A program made the translations under genes and the position numbers. From Sphingomonas sp. IW22 (GTDB lineage Bacteria > Pseudomonadota > Alphaproteobacteria > Sphingomonadales > Sphingomonadaceae): 64,000 nt of DNA. The notes under the pieces were generated by a model. It saw only the letters and a program-made list of their open reading frames with translations, ran no database searches and had not been told where the DNA came from. Location: positions 1 through 64,000 of the forward strand of contig NZ_JBGGWB010000001.1 of assembly GCF_041321155.1 (NCBI RefSeq). The letters run 5' to 3'. Below, one piece after another: positions 45,461 to 54,103 of the stretch; position 1 is the first letter of the stretch, and each line of letters starts with the position of its first letter.

Positions 45461-47092
45461 ATGTATCGCTATGACACTTACGACCAGGCGATCGTCGATG
45501 CTCGCGTCGACGAATTTCGCGATCAGGTGGAACGCCGCTTGTCGGGCGCGCTGAGCGAGGATCAGTTCAAGCCGCTGCGGCTGATGAACGGCCTGTATCT
45601 TCAGCTGCACGCCTATATGCTGCGCGTTGCCATCCCCTATGGCACGCTCAATTCGCGTCAGCTGCGCGTGCTGGCCGACATCGCCCGGCGGTACGATCGC
45701 GGCTATGGCCATTTCACGACGCGCCAGAACCTTCAGTATAACTGGATCCAGCTGAAGGACGCGCCGGAAATCCTGGCCGAGCTGGCCAAGGTCGAGATGC
45801 ATGCCATTCAGACCAGCGGGAATTGCATCCGCAATATCAGCTCCGACCAATATGCCGGCGCCGCCGCGGACGAAGTGACCGATCCACGCCCTTGGGCCGA
45901 GCTACTGCGTCAGTGGTCGACCTTCCATCCCGAATTCACCTACCTGCCCCGCAAGTTCAAGATCGCGGTGATCGCCGCGGCTGAGGATCGCGCGGCGATG
46001 CGGCTGCACGACATCGGGATCGAGATCGTGTCGCGCGACGGTGAACTGGGCGCGCGCATCTTTGCCGGTGGCGGCATGGGCCGCACGCCGATGATCGCGC
46101 ATGAAGTCGCCGAATTCGTTCCGATCGAGGACCTGCTCAGCTATCTGGAAGCATGTCTGCGCGTCTATAATCGCTATGGCCGCCGCGATAATATCTACAA
46201 GGCGCGCATCAAGATCCTGCTGCACGAAATCGGCGCGGACGAATATCGTCGTCAGGTCGAGGAAGAATTTGCGGCAATAAAGGCGCTGGGCATCGATCCG
46301 CCCAAGGCTGAGTTCGACCGCATCGCCGCCTTTTTCGCATCGCCGGCGTTCGACACGGGGCTTTCCGATGAACTCGACCGCAGCGATCCCGACTTTGCGC
46401 TGTGGGTCGACCAGAATGTCGTCGCGCACAAGCAGCCCGGCTATGCCATCGCCACCATCAGCCTGAAGCCGGCGGGCGGCATTCCGGGCGACGCGACCGC
46501 CGAGCAGATGGAAGTCGTGGCGGATCTGGCCGAACGTTACAGCTTTGACGAGCTGCGCGTGACCCATGCCCAGAACCTGGTTCTGCCGCATGTGCGCAAA
46601 CGCGACCTTTATACCGTGTGGCAGGCCCTGAACGAAGCCGGTCTGGCTGAGGCCAATCTGGACCTGATCGGCGACATCATCGCCTGCCCCGGTCTCGATT
46701 ATTGCAGCCTGGCCAATGCCCGCTCGATCCCGCTGGCACAAAAGATCAGCCAGCGCTTTGCCGACCCGGCGCGGCAGCGCGATCTGGGCGAATTGAAGCT
46801 CAAGATTTCGGGCTGCATCAATGCCTGTGGGCACCACCATGCGGGCCATATCGGCATTCTGGGCGTCGACCGAAAAGGCGTCGAGAATTACCAGCTGCTG
46901 CTGGGTGGATCGGGCGCGGAGGATGTCAGCTTGGGCCGCATCACCGGCCCCGGATTTGACGAGGACGGCGTAGTCGACGCGATCGAACGCGTGACCGACC
47001 TCTATGTCGCCCGCCGCGAACCCAACGAACGCTTTGTCGATACCTATCGTCGGCTGGGCATGGAACCGTTCAAGGAGGCCATTTATGGTTGA
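45461..47092 (+). CDS. cysI: Sulfite reductase hemoprotein (siroheme/4Fe-4S)
   Basis: 543 aa. Two ferredoxin-like half-domains and two SiR domains. The 4Fe-4S/siroheme ligands are Cys409 and Cys415 (CPGLDYCSLANAR) and Cys452 and Cys456 (SGCINACGHHHAG). The lack of a flavoprotein cysJ gene alongside points to a ferredoxin or other donor. Reduces sulfite to sulfide in assimilation. The spacing of the motifs also fits nitrite reductases, but the cysH neighbour supports sulfite. Confidence 0.93.
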   Translation: MYRYDTYDQAIVDARVDEFRDQVERRLSGALSEDQFKPLRLMNGLYLQLHAYMLRVAIPYGTLNSRQLRVLADIARRYDRGYGHFTTRQNLQYNWIQLKDAPEILAELAKVEMHAIQTSGNCIRNISSDQYAGAAADEVTDPRPWAELLRQWSTFHPEFTYLPRKFKIAVIAAAEDRAAMRLHDIGIEIVSRDGELGARIFAGGGMGRTPMIAHEVAEFVPIEDLLSYLEACLRVYNRYGRRDNIYKARIKILLHEIGADEYRRQVEEEFAAIKALGIDPPKAEFDRIAAFFASPAFDTGLSDELDRSDPDFALWVDQNVVAHKQPGYAIATISLKPAGGIPGDATAEQMEVVADLAERYSFDELRVTHAQNLVLPHVRKRDLYTVWQALNEAGLAEANLDLIGDIIACPGLDYCSLANARSIPLAQKISQRFADPARQRDLGELKLKISGCINACGHHHAGHIGILGVDRKGVENYQLLLGGSGAEDVSLGRITGPGFDEDGVVDAIERVTDLYVARREPNERFVDTYRRLGMEPFKEAIYG

Positions 47093-47513
47093 GAACAACC
47101 TGCGCTTCCGCGACGACGCGGCGCATGACGAACCGGCAGTGACGCTGGATTCCTTCTTAGGTCAGTCGAACGCGACCGCCGTGCGGATCGAGGCGGGGGA
47201 AGATGCGCGCGCGCTGTTGCCGCATATCGAGCGCCTTGCGTTGGTCGAGGTCAGCTTCCCTACCTTTCGCGACGGGCGCGGCTATTCCGCGGCCAGCGTG
47301 CTGCGAGAGGCGGGCTATACCGGGGAACTGCGCGCGCATGGCGATGTGCTGATCGATCAGATTCCGCTGATGCGCCGCTGCGGCTTCGACAGCTTTGCGC
47401 CCAATGCGCCGGTCGACGAAGTGGCGCTGGAACGGGCGCTGGCACGATATGACCATGTTTATCAGGCGAAGGCCGATGGCCGGACGCCAGTATGGAGACT
47501 GCGCCATGGCTGA
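47085..47513 (+). CDS. DUF934 family protein
   Basis: 142 aa. The middle contains the DUF934 core, LVEVSFPTFRDGRGYSAASV, and LRAHGDVLIDQIPLMRRCGFDSF. No signal or membrane segment. Family members sit between cysI and cysH in many alpha- and betaproteobacteria and are thought to assist sulfite reduction, possibly as an electron or assembly factor; this is inferred from context only. The ATG at 47085 overlaps the cysI end by 8 bp. Confidence 0.88.
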   Translation: MVENNLRFRDDAAHDEPAVTLDSFLGQSNATAVRIEAGEDARALLPHIERLALVEVSFPTFRDGRGYSAASVLREAGYTGELRAHGDVLIDQIPLMRRCGFDSFAPNAPVDEVALERALARYDHVYQAKADGRTPVWRLRHG

Positions 47514-48273
47514 TGCCGCCCTGCGCCGGATCGACCGGATCGACACCGCACCGCGTTTTACCGCGGCTGACGCGCACCGCCTGAACAACCTGTTCCGGGG
47601 TCGTGAGACAAGCGAAATGCTGCGCGTCGTCCTGGGCGAACGGATGCTGGGCGACGTCGCCGTCGTTTCGTCCTTTGGCGCCGAATCCGCCGTGCTGCTG
47701 CACCTGGTGGCGCAGGCCGATCCCTCGACGCCGGTATTGTTCTTGGAAACAGGCAAGCATTTCCCGGAAACGCTTGCCTATCGCGACGAACTGGTCGAGC
47801 GCCTCGGCCTGACCGACCTGCGTAATCTGACGCCTGACGAAACCGTGCTCCAGGCGCGCGACGAAACCGGGCTGCGTTGGTCCTATGATCCCGATGGGTG
47901 CTGCGAAATCCGTAAGGTCGCGCCGCTGGAACGTGCAATGACAGGGTTTGACGCGACGATTACCGGCCGCAAGGCGTTTCAGGCGGCGACGCGTGCCAAC
48001 CTGCCCCGGTTCGAGCTGGACGGTGACCGGATCAAGATGAACCCGCTCATCACTTGGAGCCGCGAGGATCTTGAGGGCTATTTCGCCCGCCATGACCTCC
48101 CCGCCCATCCGCTGGTGGCACAGGGTTATCCCTCGATCGGCTGCGCGCCCTGCACCAGCAAGGTTGCGCCCGGCGAAGACCCGCGTTCGGGCCGCTGGAA
48201 GGGTTGGGACAAGACCGAGTGCGGCATCCACATCGGTCCCCAGGATGGCGACCCCGAACAGCCGAGCTTCTGA
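47506..48273 (+). CDS. cysH: Adenylylsulfate (APS) reductase, CysH family
   Basis: Reduces APS to sulfite with thioredoxin. Binding loop SSFGAESAVLLH; the cysteine pairs Cys132-Cys133 and Cys213-Cys216 (GCAPC) bind the 4Fe-4S cluster that distinguishes APS reductases from PAPS reductases; the catalytic Cys239 lies in TECGIH. 255 aa. cysD/cysN (sulfate adenylyltransferase) are not in the window. Overlaps the DUF934 gene by 8 bp, completing a cobA-DUF2849-cysI-DUF934-cysH operon. Confidence 0.95.
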   Translation: MADAALRRIDRIDTAPRFTAADAHRLNNLFRGRETSEMLRVVLGERMLGDVAVVSSFGAESAVLLHLVAQADPSTPVLFLETGKHFPETLAYRDELVERLGLTDLRNLTPDETVLQARDETGLRWSYDPDGCCEIRKVAPLERAMTGFDATITGRKAFQAATRANLPRFELDGDRIKMNPLITWSREDLEGYFARHDLPAHPLVAQGYPSIGCAPCTSKVAPGEDPRSGRWKGWDKTECGIHIGPQDGDPEQPSF

Positions 48274-48282
48274 CCAAGGCGT

Positions 48283-48304
48283 GGCGCCGGACAAAACCGG
48301 CGCC
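48283..48304. terminator. GC-rich hairpin between cysH and dnaB
   Basis: Perfect 8-bp stem GGCGCCGG-ACAAAA-CCGGCGCC between convergent stops (48273 and 48313), extendable by wobble. No T-run. Confidence 0.5.
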
Positions 48305-48312
48305 GCCGCCAC

Positions 48313-49821
48313 TTACTCCAGCGGTCCTGAATATTGCGGACCGGCATAGTCGCTGAAGCGCGTGATTTCCGGCTCGAACTTGAGCGTTACCTTGCCCGTG
48401 GCGCCGTGGCGCTGCTTGGCGATGATCAATTCGGCCAGACCGAACACACGTTCCATGTCCATGTGCCATTTCTGGTGGTCTTCGAACACTTTGGGGTCGT
48501 CACCTTCGACGGGGCGCTTCGGTTCCTTTGCGGCGACGTAATAGTCTTCGCGATACACGAACCAGACCATATCGGCGTCCTGCTCGATCGAGCCCGATTC
48601 ACGAAGGTCCGACAGTTGCGGCCGCTTGTCCTCACGGCTTTCCACGGCGCGGCTGAGCTGGGACAGTGCCATCACCGCCACGTCAAGATCCTTGGCCAGT
48701 GTCTTCAGGCCACGGCTGATTTCCGAGATTTCCTGCACACGATTGTCGCTGGCGCGGCTGCCCGACCCTTGCAGCAGTTGGAGATAGTCGACGACCACGA
48801 ATTTCAGGTCGTCGCCCAGCGTACGCTTCAGCCGTCGGACGCGGGTATGCAGCGCGCTGATCGACAGGCCGGCGGTATCGTCGATGAACAAGGGAAGGTT
48901 TTGAAGATCGGTCGCAGCATCGGCCAGTTGCCGGAACTCCTGCTTGCTGATCCGGCCCATACGTAGCGCTTCCGAACTGATGCGCGATTGTTCGGCGAGG
49001 ATACGGGTTGCTAGCTGATCGGCGGACATTTCCAGGCTGAAAAACGCAACCTTTCCCCCCACGCTTTCCTTGGGGGTCAGGCCCAGCGCCATGTCGTCCA
49101 GCCAGCGCCGCGCCGAATTGAATGCGATGTTGGTGGCGAGCGACGTTTTGCCCATGCCTGGACGTCCGGCAAGGATGATCAGGTCGGAATGGTGGAGACC
49201 GCCGATCCGCTGATTGATACTTTCAAAGCCGGTCGTCGTCCCCGACAGGCCGCCGCCCGCATTGAGCGCCTTTGCCGCCATGTCGACTGCGGCCGCCGTC
49301 GCCTGTGCAAAGGTCTTGACCGCCTTGGACGTGCTGGCGCCCGCGGCGACGGCGAACAGCGCTTCTTCAGCGGCTTCGATCTGGGCGGACGGATCGATCG
49401 TTTCCGACGTGTCCATCGCGCGATCGACCAGTTCCCGCCCGACTTCGATCAGGGTGCGCAGCTTGGCGAGGTCGAAAATCTGCTTGGCGAATTGCCGCGC
49501 GCCGATAAGCCCCGCACCTGATCCGGTCAGCTGCGCAAGATAGGCAGGGCCGCCCAGCGCCGCCATGCCCGTATCACCCTCGAACAAGGGTTTAAGGGTC
49601 AGTGGGTTGGCGAGAAGGTCGTCGCCGCGCAGCTTGGCGACCGCGCCAAAAATACGGCCATGGACCGGCTCATGAAAATGCTCGGGCTTGAGCATGTCGA
49701 TGATGTCGTCAGCAAGCCGGTTGTCGATCATCATAGCGCCAAGCAGCGCTGCCTCTGCCTCGACATTCTGGGGCAGTCGAATGGGTTCGCCGGGTGCGGG
49801 ATGAATCGGTTGGGTAGCCAT
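48313..49821 (-). CDS. dnaB: Replicative DNA helicase DnaB
   Basis: Hexameric helicase unwinding DNA at the fork. N-terminal primase-interacting domain (NVEAEAALLGAMMIDN onward), then RecA-like domain with Walker A GRPGMGKTSLA, Walker B FVVVDYLQLL and the late ALSQLSRAVE, plus DLRESGSIEQDADMVWFVYR. 502 aa. No intein. Its gene is isolated between a terminator and the sulfur operon. Confidence 0.97.
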   Translation of the reverse strand: MATQPIHPAPGEPIRLPQNVEAEAALLGAMMIDNRLADDIIDMLKPEHFHEPVHGRIFGAVAKLRGDDLLANPLTLKPLFEGDTGMAALGGPAYLAQLTGSGAGLIGARQFAKQIFDLAKLRTLIEVGRELVDRAMDTSETIDPSAQIEAAEEALFAVAAGASTSKAVKTFAQATAAAVDMAAKALNAGGGLSGTTTGFESINQRIGGLHHSDLIILAGRPGMGKTSLATNIAFNSARRWLDDMALGLTPKESVGGKVAFFSLEMSADQLATRILAEQSRISSEALRMGRISKQEFRQLADAATDLQNLPLFIDDTAGLSISALHTRVRRLKRTLGDDLKFVVVDYLQLLQGSGSRASDNRVQEISEISRGLKTLAKDLDVAVMALSQLSRAVESREDKRPQLSDLRESGSIEQDADMVWFVYREDYYVAAKEPKRPVEGDDPKVFEDHQKWHMDMERVFGLAELIIAKQRHGATGKVTLKFEPEITRFSDYAGPQYSGPLE

Positions 49822-49911
49822 CCACGCCTAATCCGGCATGACGATGGCCGACGCAACCCAGACGCCCCCTTAAAGCTGTGGGCGAATCATGATCACAGGG
49901 TGACGAAACAA

Positions 49912-49938
49912 AAATGGCAGCCACAAGGGCTGCCATTT
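49912..49938 (-). terminator. Rho-independent terminator for the small membrane protein gene
   Basis: Perfect 11-bp stem AAATGGCAGCC / GGCTGCCATTT with a 5-nt loop; on the minus strand it is followed by TTGTTTCG, giving a stretch of T residues. It separates the small gene at 49964 from dnaB. Confidence 0.85.
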
Positions 49939-49963
49939 CCGAACCAGAACTGGTTTTAAAGTC

Positions 49964-50200
49964 TTAGTTGCTGTCGGCGTCGTCGCCGCCTTCGTCCGCA
50001 ACAACGACGATGCCGCCGATCACAGCCGCTGCCGCGAGGACACCGATGATGGCGCCGCCGGCAACTGCCTTGTTCTCACCCTTTGCGTTGGTCGCAGCGC
50101 GAACCTTGGCAACCGACAGCGACGAAGCCGGGTTCGCCAGAACGGGGGTTGCAACGAGGGTCGAAGCGATCGTCGCAGCAAGCAGCTTGGTCATACGCAT
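49964..50200 (-). CDS. Small exported membrane protein with acidic tail
   Basis: 78 aa from the ATG at 50200 (another ATG follows two codons later; a GGAG lies 11 bases upstream of the first). Signal-like N terminus TKLLAATIASTLVATPVLA, then a second hydrophobic segment (GGAIIGVLAAAAVIGGIVVVA, split as GGAIIGVLAAAAVIGG) followed by an acidic tail DEGGDDADSN. Composition resembles short proteins seen repeatedly in sphingomonads (from memory); function unknown. It has its own terminator. Confidence 0.68.
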   Translation of the reverse strand: MRMTKLLAATIASTLVATPVLANPASSLSVAKVRAATNAKGENKAVAGGAIIGVLAAAAVIGGIVVVADEGGDDADSN

Positions 50201-50481
50201 GGGTCGGTTTGCTCCAATAGGCCTTATTTCGAGATTTTCCCTTGCCATCGCGTGTCCACCCGGTCAAGCGCAAAGCAACAACGATCAAGCAACAACTCTT
50301 GCCCGATTAACTTGTGGTTTACTTCGTTTAACTGGCCATTATCGTATACGGCCGGTTCTGGCGGACGCATTAGCCAAGTCCCGGCAGCCTCTTATCTTTG
50401 AACCTCGGCACGCCGTGTCCCCTTGCCCGGCGCGCTGTGTGCCCGCATAGCTCCGCCGCGAACGATACGGGAAACGAAAAC
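50201..50481. other. 281-bp divergent intergenic region, relatively AT-rich
   Basis: Holds the promoters for the small membrane protein (leftward) and the DUF808 gene (rightward). The segment 50270-50360 is markedly AT-richer than its surroundings. It contains a 10-bp direct repeat AAGCAACAAC at 50273-50282 and 50287-50296, spaced by 14 bp. No open reading frame with coding character and no RNA gene recognised. Confidence 0.5.
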
Positions 50482-51396
50482 ATGGCAGGTGGTTTGATCG
50501 CGTTGCTCGACGATGTTGCCGCTATTGCCAAGCTGGCCGCTGCATCCATTGATGATGTCGGTGCCGCAGCGGGCAAGGCGGGAGCCAAGGCCGCCGGCGT
50601 GGTGATCGACGATGCCGCCGTGACGCCCGGTTATGTGACCGGCTTGGCACCTTCTCGCGAGTTGCCGATCATCATGAAGATCGGCGTCGGCTCTCTGCGG
50701 AACAAGCTTTTGATCCTTTTGCCGGCAGCACTGCTCCTGTCGGCGCTTGCGCCGTGGGCGATTACCCCGATCCTGATGCTCGGCGGCGCCTATTTATGCT
50801 TCGAAGGCGCTGAGAAGCTGATCGAGAAGATGCGTGGCGAAAGCCATGGTGAGGAAGTTGTCGAAATAAGTGACCCGGCTGAACTCGAAGCGCGGCAGGT
50901 GTCGGGTGCGATCCGCACGGATTTGATCCTGTCAGCTGAAATCATGGCGATCGCGCTCGCTGAATTACCCCAGCAAAGCCTGTTGATGCAGGCGGTCGTA
51001 CTCGCTGTCGTCGGTATTGCGATCACCCTGGCCGTTTACGGCGCCGTTGCGCTGATCGTGAAGATGGATGACATCGGCCTGCACCTCGTCAAAAGCGGAC
51101 AGAGCGCCAGCCTCGGCCGTGGGCTGCTCGTCGCCATGCCCGTTTTGCTGAGAGCCCTTGCGGCGATCGGCACGGCCGCGATGCTGTGGGTCGGAGGCGG
51201 CATCATCGTTCATGGCCTGGCGAGCTTTGGGTTCGATATGCCGGAACATGTTATCCATGGCGCTGCGCTCGCGGTTGGCGGCGGGAACGGGGTTATCGAG
51301 TGGCTGGTGACGGCAATCGGTTCGGGGATTGTCGGGATCGTCGTCGGCATGATCGTGGTCGGGGCGCTGCATCTGATACCGCGAAAGGGTCATTAG
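50482..51396 (+). CDS. DUF808 family membrane protein (YedI-like)
   Basis: 304 aa. Starts with GGLIALLDDVAAIAKLAAAS, the hallmark of DUF808, with the conserved KAAGVVIDDAAVTPGYV and GLAPSRELPIIMKI. Several transmembrane segments (about 79-107, 160-195, 208-226 and 270-297), likely inner membrane. Family function unknown. Convergent to the glucokinase-like gene with only 3 bp between the stops. Confidence 0.92.
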   Translation: MAGGLIALLDDVAAIAKLAAASIDDVGAAAGKAGAKAAGVVIDDAAVTPGYVTGLAPSRELPIIMKIGVGSLRNKLLILLPAALLLSALAPWAITPILMLGGAYLCFEGAEKLIEKMRGESHGEEVVEISDPAELEARQVSGAIRTDLILSAEIMAIALAELPQQSLLMQAVVLAVVGIAITLAVYGAVALIVKMDDIGLHLVKSGQSASLGRGLLVAMPVLLRALAAIGTAAMLWVGGGIIVHGLASFGFDMPEHVIHGAALAVGGGNGVIEWLVTAIGSGIVGIVVGMIVVGALHLIPRKGH

Positions 51397-51399
51397 GCG

Positions 51400-52419
51400 C
51401 TAAACCGGACGCATCCGCACCGGGTTCAGGATTGCCATCGGGGCGGGCTTGAGTGGCTGAGCCGCAGGTTCCGGCACACGCTGTGCTCGTAGTGCCGCAG
51501 CGGCGCCGATCAGTTCGCCGTGCTCCACTCGTTCGAAACGGCGCGGCATTTCGGACAACAGGCGCGCATATTTCCCGCGGCCCACAAACGCCGAAACGAC
51601 GTCCGGCTGCATGGCCAATGGCTGCATCGCCATCGCAAGGCCGCCGGTTGCGATGACGCCATCCCACGCCCCATAGGCCAGCACCAGATTGCCCATGTGC
51701 GACCAAAATGCCTGTGCCAGCAATTCGCAGGCCCGTGCGGCGATTGGATCGCTCGCCTGCGCCGCAGTGATGGCTTCCGGTTCCATATAGCGCGGCCGTG
51801 TGCCCTGTACGACGACAAGGTGCTGGTAAATGGCCAGCAAGCCGGGTGCTGAAATCAACAACTCCGCCGGTACGGCCGATGCACCGGGAAAGAGCGCCGC
51901 TACCAGCGCGGCCAGCTCGCCTGTTGGGGCAGCAAAAGCGACGTGACCCGCTTCCGTCGCAATCACACAGGTGCGATCCGCGTCACGCCTCAGCACTGAC
52001 ACACCCAAGCCGGACGTTATACCAGCGATGCACCATGTGCCGCTGGACTGCCGCGCTCCGTCGCGCTCGGACAGCGCCCAGGCCTCTGCCTCGAAATCGT
52101 TGAGCAAAAGGGGCGGATGCCCCAGCATCGCTTGCAGTCCCGAGCGCGACACAAACCAGCGTGTATGCGTAACGGAGATCGTGTCACCGCGAATAAGTCC
52201 GGCCACGGCAATTGCGGTGCGAATGGTCCGCCCCTGAAGCCCCTGTTCGCGTAGATAATTGGCCAGAGCGCCTGAAATGCCGGTCGCCGACCCGGCGCCT
52301 TGAAAATAAATGGTTCGGGGATCAATGCACCCCGCCTCATCGGTCCGCGCAAAGCGCAGCCCCTTTCGACCAACATGCCCGATGATCGCGACCGAATCAC
52401 CCTGCGCCATGAACGCCAT
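51400..52419 (-). CDS. Glucokinase-like protein with altered phosphate-binding loops
   Basis: 339 aa aligning with the Glk family. Residues equivalent to the E. coli glucose contacts are kept: Asn107-Asp108 (LLLNDFEAEAWAL, including the catalytic Asp), Glu156 and His159 (TEAGH), Glu186 (PAELLIS). By contrast the N-terminal phosphate loop GDxGGTNxR reads GHVGRKGLR (14-22), and the GTGLG element reads TSGLG (135-139). ATP binding is therefore doubtful; it could be a sugar sensor or a divergent kinase. 72 bp downstream of cdd. Confidence 0.75.
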   Translation of the reverse strand: MAFMAQGDSVAIIGHVGRKGLRFARTDEAGCIDPRTIYFQGAGSATGISGALANYLREQGLQGRTIRTAIAVAGLIRGDTISVTHTRWFVSRSGLQAMLGHPPLLLNDFEAEAWALSERDGARQSSGTWCIAGITSGLGVSVLRRDADRTCVIATEAGHVAFAAPTGELAALVAALFPGASAVPAELLISAPGLLAIYQHLVVVQGTRPRYMEPEAITAAQASDPIAARACELLAQAFWSHMGNLVLAYGAWDGVIATGGLAMAMQPLAMQPDVVSAFVGRGKYARLLSEMPRRFERVEHGELIGAAAALRAQRVPEPAAQPLKPAPMAILNPVRMRPV

Positions 52420-52491
52420 ATCCGCCCCTATCCCGCTGTTTTTCGGGATCTATGGGGCGTGATTCGTTAACGTCCGATTGGCGTGTACGGG

Positions 52492-52938
52492 TTAAAGGCC
52501 CAGGTCTGCAGGTCCGAACGCGTTGGGCAACAACTCGCTCAACCGGTGGCGCTCGATCGCGTCGCCTTGAGCACCCGCGCACAGCACGATCAAGTCGCGC
52601 CGGCCGATGCCGGCAGCCTCGTTCAGTACCTGCCGGCAGCGACCGCAGGGTCGAACCGGATCGGACCCTGCCGGTCGGCCGTCGACCTGCATCCCACCAA
52701 TGACGGCAACGGCGATCACGTCGGCAAGCCGCCCCTCGGAACTCGCCTTCGCGATTGCCACCGTTTCGGCACATAGCGACAGGCCGTAGCTGGCGTTCTC
52801 GAAATTGGCGCCCGTTACGACCGCGCCATCGTTCAGCAGAACGGCAGCCCCCACTGAAAAGCGCGAATAAGGCGCATGAGCCTTCAACGCCGCGTCACGC
52901 GCGGCGGCGATCAGGCTTCGCTCATCAATCTCTGTCAC
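52492..52938 (-). CDS. cdd: Cytidine deaminase
   Basis: Zinc enzyme deaminating cytidine and deoxycytidine. CAE motif in SLCAETVAIA and PCGRC motif hold the zinc; the N-terminal APYSRFSVGAAV block is typical. 148 aa matches the tetrameric short form. The GTG at 52938 overlaps the upstream TGA (GTGA), which favours it over an ATG at 52956. Confidence 0.93.
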   Translation of the reverse strand: MTEIDERSLIAAARDAALKAHAPYSRFSVGAAVLLNDGAVVTGANFENASYGLSLCAETVAIAKASSEGRLADVIAVAVIGGMQVDGRPAGSDPVRPCGRCRQVLNEAAGIGRRDLIVLCAGAQGDAIERHRLSELLPNAFGPADLGL

Positions 52939-53609
52939 TGCGCCACCACGTTCCATCCTACTGGTCCCTCAAAGCCATCCACGCGCCGCGCGTCGTTCGC
53001 CTGCCACATACGCCAGGGCCGCGACAGATATTCGGGCGCCATAAAATTGCCGGTCGCCCACAAATTTCGGTCGATGCCGGCGCTCAGGCGATATTCCTCC
53101 TCGAACGCGGGACGGATCCTTAGAAGCACATGTCCACCCGTGTGCCGCTCGACACGCTCCAGGAACGTAGAGACTTCGCGGATGACTACGTCGCGTGACG
53201 GGCGATCTGAACAGTTCGCCGAAAACTCGAACGAAACGACCGCTGGCAACGCGTCGTCCGCGCGCGGTACGACGGCGTTGAAATGATCCGCCTGGTCAGC
53301 CGCAAGGCGGCAAAGGGAAAAGGCATGAATGGCCCCACGGCGAATCCCGCTACCCGCCAGCGCGCTCCAATATTGCTCGAACGCCGGATCGCGCCCGCGG
53401 TCTCCGCTGGTCGCGAGCAGATAGGCAAAGCTCACGTCACGCGCCTTCGCCATTCCCCAGTCCACGGCGCCGCTGGCTGCGCTGATATCGACCCCCTGCA
53501 TCAGGTATTCGCGGCGGTCGGGCCGCCAATGTTGTGCGTACAACCATGTCCCCGAAAAGAGCACGGCAACAACCACCATGGCGCCGACCCAGCGCCCCAG
53601 TCCCCACAT
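52935..53609 (-). CDS. Degenerate GH25 (lysozyme-like) membrane-anchored protein
   Basis: 224 aa. An N-terminal transmembrane segment (about 8-26) anchors a GH25-like domain: GVDISAASGAVDW (Asp41 kept), then LATSG where active enzymes have ATEG (Glu replaced by Ser68), and LPAVVSFEF where they have PxVDxE (Asp replaced by Ser126, Glu128 kept). The fold is recognisable but muramidase activity is doubtful. It may bind peptidoglycan. Coupled to cdd by overlap. Confidence 0.74.
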   Translation of the reverse strand: MWGLGRWVGAMVVVAVLFSGTWLYAQHWRPDRREYLMQGVDISAASGAVDWGMAKARDVSFAYLLATSGDRGRDPAFEQYWSALAGSGIRRGAIHAFSLCRLAADQADHFNAVVPRADDALPAVVSFEFSANCSDRPSRDVVIREVSTFLERVERHTGGHVLLRIRPAFEEEYRLSAGIDRNLWATGNFMAPEYLSRPWRMWQANDARRVDGFEGPVGWNVVAQ

Positions 53610-53620
53610 TCGACGTCCCT

Positions 53621-54103
53621 TTAACCCTTGATGTGCAAAACGCAGACCAGCGTGAACAGCCGCCGCGCCGTATCGAAATCTATCTCGATCTTGCCGTCCA
53701 GCCGCTCCTTCAGCAGCTCGGCCGCTTCATTGTGGATGCCGCGTCGCGCCATATCGACGGTTTCGATCTGCTGCGCGGTGGCGTTCCGAATGGCCTGGTA
53801 ATAGCTGTCGCAAATCGCAAAGTAATCGCGGATCGGTCGACGGAACCGACCCAGCGCCAAGACCAGTGTCTCGAGCGCGGAGCCATCCTGCCGCGCGATC
53901 GCCAGCACCAGACGCCCCTCCTCCACGCTCAGCGACAGACGATATGGTCCGGCATAGCCATCGGCCTGATCACGTAGCGGGCGGAAATAATTACCCTCCA
54001 GCAGATCGAAGATTGCGATCCGACGCTCCTGCTCGATATCGGCCGACCGCCATAATATCGTGCGCTCGTCCAGCGTGACGTCCATGATGCGGGGGTCGGC
54101 CAT
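53621..54103 (-). CDS. UPF0262 family protein
   Basis: 160 aa. Matches the alphaproteobacterial UPF0262 family along its length: DVTLDERTI, ERRIAIFDLLEGNYF, PIRDYFAICDSYYQAIR, MARRGIHNEAAELLKERL and DFDTARRLFTLVCVLH. Function unknown; the strong conservation suggests a housekeeping role. Start at 54103 selected by the family N terminus; a much longer in-frame extension upstream is antisense to rplK. Eleven bp before the GH25-like gene. Confidence 0.9.
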   Translation of the reverse strand: MADPRIMDVTLDERTILWRSADIEQERRIAIFDLLEGNYFRPLRDQADGYAGPYRLSLSVEEGRLVLAIARQDGSALETLVLALGRFRRPIRDYFAICDSYYQAIRNATAQQIETVDMARRGIHNEAAELLKERLDGKIEIDFDTARRLFTLVCVLHIKG

